In this document: piece by piece, positions 33,343 to 35,543 of the stretch | Layout of the letters: each line of letters begins with the position of its first letter | Position numbering within the stretch: the first letter of the stretch is position 1 | Assembly (NCBI GenBank): GCA_002471345.1 | Contig: DKPS01000173.1 | Location: 1-35,543, forward strand | Source of the DNA: Saprospiraceae bacterium UBA7328 | Lineage (GTDB): Bacteria > Bacteroidota > Bacteroidia > Chitinophagales > Saprospiraceae | Direction: 5' to 3' | Length of the DNA: 35,543 nucleotides | The notes under the pieces: model-generated | Databases searched by the model: none | Seen by the model: the letters and a program-made list of their open reading frames with translations, nothing else | Told to the model about the DNA's origin: nothing | Program-made: the position numbers and the translations under genes

Positions 33343-33778
33343 TTATAAATTCTTCACTTTTCTTCTTATTCCTTGTTTCAAAATAGGAACATTGAAATTT
33401 AGTAAAAGTCCTAATTTCTTTTTTGAAAGTTTAAGCTATGTTACCAATTGAACTTCATGAACAGGCAAAAGAGTTTCAAAACATTTCAATTCAATAATAA
33501 ACTCATTTTCAACCAACGAATCAATCACAAAGTTCTAGTCTAACTTCCTACCTTTATACATAACCAGCAACCTAACTTGCAGGTCTACTTTCAAATCTTT
33601 ACTTTCAATTCATTCTCTAAACACATCTCATAAACAGATTCCAATAACCCAGAACCAAATTCCCGATGCACTTCAATAGCTGCACCAATAATAACTTTTG
33701 ACAAGGATGCTAATCTTCTCGGATCATTTTTCTTGTCAACTCTGTGCCTCCACGTTCTAGCTAATCTTCACTTGACAT
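33343..33778 (-). pseudogene. GxxExxY-family protein pseudogene
   Basis: The 500-bp gap between two operon genes holds a clear decayed gene. A first frame gives KKNDPRRLASLSKVIIGAAI, EVHREFGSGLLESVYEMCL (the family motif GxxExxY) and ENELKVK. After one missing base near 33600 the frame continues KVDLQVRLLVMYKGRKLD, amber stop (33535-33537), NFVIDSLVENEFIIELKCFE, TLLPVHEVQLVT, amber stop (33436-33438, where Tyr is expected), LKLSKKKLGLLLNFNVPILK, QGIRRKVKNL and a stop at 33343-33345. The N-terminus is also out of frame (ATG 33778, MSSED then stop). Intact relatives are about 125 aa, of unknown function, often scattered in many copies in Bacteroidota genomes. This suggests an inserted and then decayed copy inside the catabolic operon. 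Confidence 0.85.
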
Positions 33779-33808
33779 AATCTCAGTGTCTTTGTGTCTC
33801 TGTGCTCA

Positions 33809-35543
33809 TCATACAATCTTCATCAACAAGAATCCTGCTTCCACATTACCTCCCTCCTTTACAAATACCTCTTCCACCACTCCTTCTTCACTAGCTTCAA
33901 TTGTGTTTTCCATTTTCATTGAAGAAAGAACTACCAGTCCATCTCCAGACTTCACTTTTTGACCTGCCTTTACTAATACTTTTACAATCTGTGATGGCAT
34001 TGGGCTTTCATATCCCCCTTTAACTTTTTCCTTTTCCTTTAGAGGTAACCTTTCTATAAGTTTAACATGGACAGTCCCTAACTTTTCATTTTGAATAAAA
34101 TGATGCATCCCGTTTCGAGCCAAATCGAATCTAGAGACTATTCCATCTATATCAACACTTAGGCTATTCCCATCAAATTTAGGATTTGAAATAATATGTT
34201 TCTCATTACCAACTAAAACCTCAAATGAATCGCCATCAAATCTATATTTGACATCTTTTTCTTTCTCACCTATCATGAAAGCATCTGTTTGATGCTCGTA
34301 AAAACTGTTTCTCCACCCAGATGGCATTGTCTTTAACAAACGCCTACTATTTTCTCTTTTTTCCCAGTTAAATAATGTGGCGGCAATCAGTGCTTCATCA
34401 ATATTTGTTTCTTTCTTTGAATTCCAAGCTTCAATTTTATCATCGATATAATGAGTGTCATAATCACCAGAATTGAAATCTGAATCTAGTAAAATATCTT
34501 TTAGAAAAGACTGATTGGTAGTGGTTCCTAAACAAACCATGTTTTTTAAGACATACAGCATTTTGCGATGAGCACCTTCCCTAGATTCATCCCATATAAT
34601 GATCTTCGCTATCATTGGATCATAATAGATAGATATTTCAGAACCGCTTTGGACAGCTGACTCTACCCTCAGCCCTTCAACTGCTGGAACCTTAAACCTT
34701 TCTATTTTTCCGGTGACTGGCAGAAAGTCATTCGCTGTATCTTCTGCATAAAGTCTTGCTTCAAGAGCATAGCCTCTTCCATTAACCTCGTTTTGCTCTA
34801 TATTGAGGGGATAACCTTGAGCTGATTCTATTTGCATCTTTACCAAATCCAAACCAGTTACTTCTTCTGAAACTGGATGTTCCACTTGAAGTCTGGTATT
34901 TACCTCCAAAAAGTAGAATTCTTCAGACTCATCGTCATAGATAAACTCAACCGTGCCGGCATTATCATAGCTTAATGCCTTAACAGCCTTTACTGCAGCC
35001 TCTCCCATTCTACTTCTCAAACTATCTGTCATCACAGGTGAAGGGCTCTCTTCTATTACTTTCTGATATCTGCGTTGTATAGTACATTCTCTTTCCAGGA
35101 GATGAATAGCATTTCCATGTTTATCTCCAAATATTTGAAATTCAATATGTCTACCTGATGCCACATACTTCTCAACAATTAAGTCATCATCACCAAAAGC
35201 ATTTTTAGATTCTCTTTTAGCTTGTTCTATTGCTTGTGCTATTTCATTTTTGGAATGAACTATTCGCATTCCTTTGCCCCCGCCTCCAGCTGTAGCTTTA
35301 AGAAGAAGAGGGTATCCTATTTTTTCGGCTTCTAGAGTCAAACGCTTTATAGACTGGTCGTTTCCTTGATACCCTGGCACAACCGGAACCCCGTGTTCTA
35401 TCATTAAATTTTTGGCATCAGATTTACTTCCCATCGATTCTATGGCATGAGGGTGAGGGCCAATAAATATTATTCCTTCTTTCTCACATCTCCTAGCAAA
35501 ATCCGCATTTTCAGACAAGAACCCATAACCTGGATGTATAGCA
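33809..35543 (-). CDS. Biotin-dependent acyl-CoA carboxylase alpha subunit (partial, N-terminus beyond right edge)
   Basis: 577 residues visible, starting AIHPGYGFLSENADFARRC; about 75 N-terminal residues are outside. Biotin carboxylase domain: ATP-grasp glycine loop KATAGGGGKGMRIVHS, EKYVASGRHIEFQIFGDKHG, ERECTIQRRYQKVIEESPSP, FYFLEVNTRLQVEHPVSEEV. A linker region (~330-500) follows, and the C-terminal biotinyl domain has the lysine in LSSMKMENTIEA (~543). Alpha subunits of propionyl-, methylcrotonyl- and geranyl-CoA carboxylases share this layout, and the substrate is set by the beta subunit, which is not in the window but should lie just to the right. The neighbours (hydratase, SDRs, ligase, ACADs) favour methylcrotonyl- or geranyl-CoA-type carboxylation. 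The TTG at 35516-35518 is an internal Leu codon, not a start. Confidence 0.95.
   Translation of the reverse strand, partial: AIHPGYGFLSENADFARRCEKEGIIFIGPHPHAIESMGSKSDAKNLMIEHGVPVVPGYQGNDQSIKRLTLEAEKIGYPLLLKATAGGGGKGMRIVHSKNEIAQAIEQAKRESKNAFGDDDLIVEKYVASGRHIEFQIFGDKHGNAIHLLERECTIQRRYQKVIEESPSPVMTDSLRSRMGEAAVKAVKALSYDNAGTVEFIYDDESEEFYFLEVNTRLQVEHPVSEEVTGLDLVKMQIESAQGYPLNIEQNEVNGRGYALEARLYAEDTANDFLPVTGKIERFKVPAVEGLRVESAVQSGSEISIYYDPMIAKIIIWDESREGAHRKMLYVLKNMVCLGTTTNQSFLKDILLDSDFNSGDYDTHYIDDKIEAWNSKKETNIDEALIAATLFNWEKRENSRRLLKTMPSGWRNSFYEHQTDAFMIGEKEKDVKYRFDGDSFEVLVGNEKHIISNPKFDGNSLSVDIDGIVSRFDLARNGMHHFIQNEKLGTVHVKLIERLPLKEKEKVKGGYESPMPSQIVKVLVKAGQKVKSGDGLVVLSSMKMENTIEASEEGVVEEVFVKEGGNVEAGFLLMKIV

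Noticed and set aside
35516..35518. TTG start of the carboxylase alpha subunit
   Set aside because: The frame is open to the window edge and encodes the conserved HPGYGFLSEN upstream of it, so this codon is an internal Leu.
1..35543. tRNA, rRNA, riboswitch, phage or integrase genes
   Set aside because: Reading both strands showed no recognisable tRNA cloverleaf, rRNA core sequence, integrase or capsid-type protein. A covariance-model search was not possible here, so small RNAs could have been missed.

Overview
The window looks like chromosomal DNA of a marine or sediment Bacteroidota, most likely of the Saprospiria type. The reasons are an AT-rich composition, several lipoproteins with short Bacteroidota-style lipoboxes, two large secreted proteins ending in type IX secretion (T9SS) sorting domains and carrying dockerin-like and cohesin-like modules, and weak use of Shine-Dalgarno sites. 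No rRNA, tRNA, CRISPR array, insertion sequence or phage gene was seen. The taxonomic placement is inference from protein style, not from a marker gene.

Left part (1-9.8 kb), small housekeeping and accessory units. Minus-strand operon: ethanolamine-type permease, HAD hydrolase, glutamine-synthetase-family ligase (cut by the left edge), with coupled or nearly touching ends. It fits uptake and gamma-glutamylation of an amine. Then come a stand-alone protein resembling the N-terminal part of McrB-like proteins, a LolD-type ABC ATPase with a DUF389 membrane protein, a DASH cryptochrome/photolyase, a three-gene set (lipoprotein, SCO copper chaperone, cytochrome c lipoprotein), a uracil-DNA-glycosylase-family protein and a membrane protein with an Ada-like Cys/His tail.

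Middle (9.8-22.8 kb), cell-surface region. A decayed lipoprotein gene (several frame changes and stops, terminator still intact) is followed by a 958-bp gene-free leader with palindromes and a repeated ACTATTTATC-type motif. The leader precedes a 1732-aa T9SS-secreted protein; an inverted copy of the motif and a strong terminator follow it. After an NAD(P)-binding epimerase-like protein and MsrA comes a second T9SS-secreted protein (803 aa), divergent from an unrecognised 484-aa helical protein.

Right part (22.8-35.5 kb), acyl-CoA catabolism on the minus strand. In transcription order: biotin-dependent acyl-CoA carboxylase alpha subunit (cut by the right edge), a GxxExxY pseudogene, enoyl-CoA hydratase, PECR/AtuG-like SDR, acyl-CoA ligase, a second SDR, an HSDL2/AtuB-like SDR, and three acyl-CoA dehydrogenases, one fused to an SCP2 lipid-binding domain. 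A small regulatory island (LytTR response regulator, a frameshifted small gene, a LuxR-type HTH-only protein) sits between the second and third dehydrogenase genes. The gene content resembles the Pseudomonas atu (acyclic terpene utilisation) set and suggests breakdown of an isoprenoid or methyl-branched acyl-CoA. The best candidates for something little described are this cluster with its ACAD-SCP2 fusion, the motif-flanked giant surface protein, and the frameshifted gene next to the HTH-only regulator.
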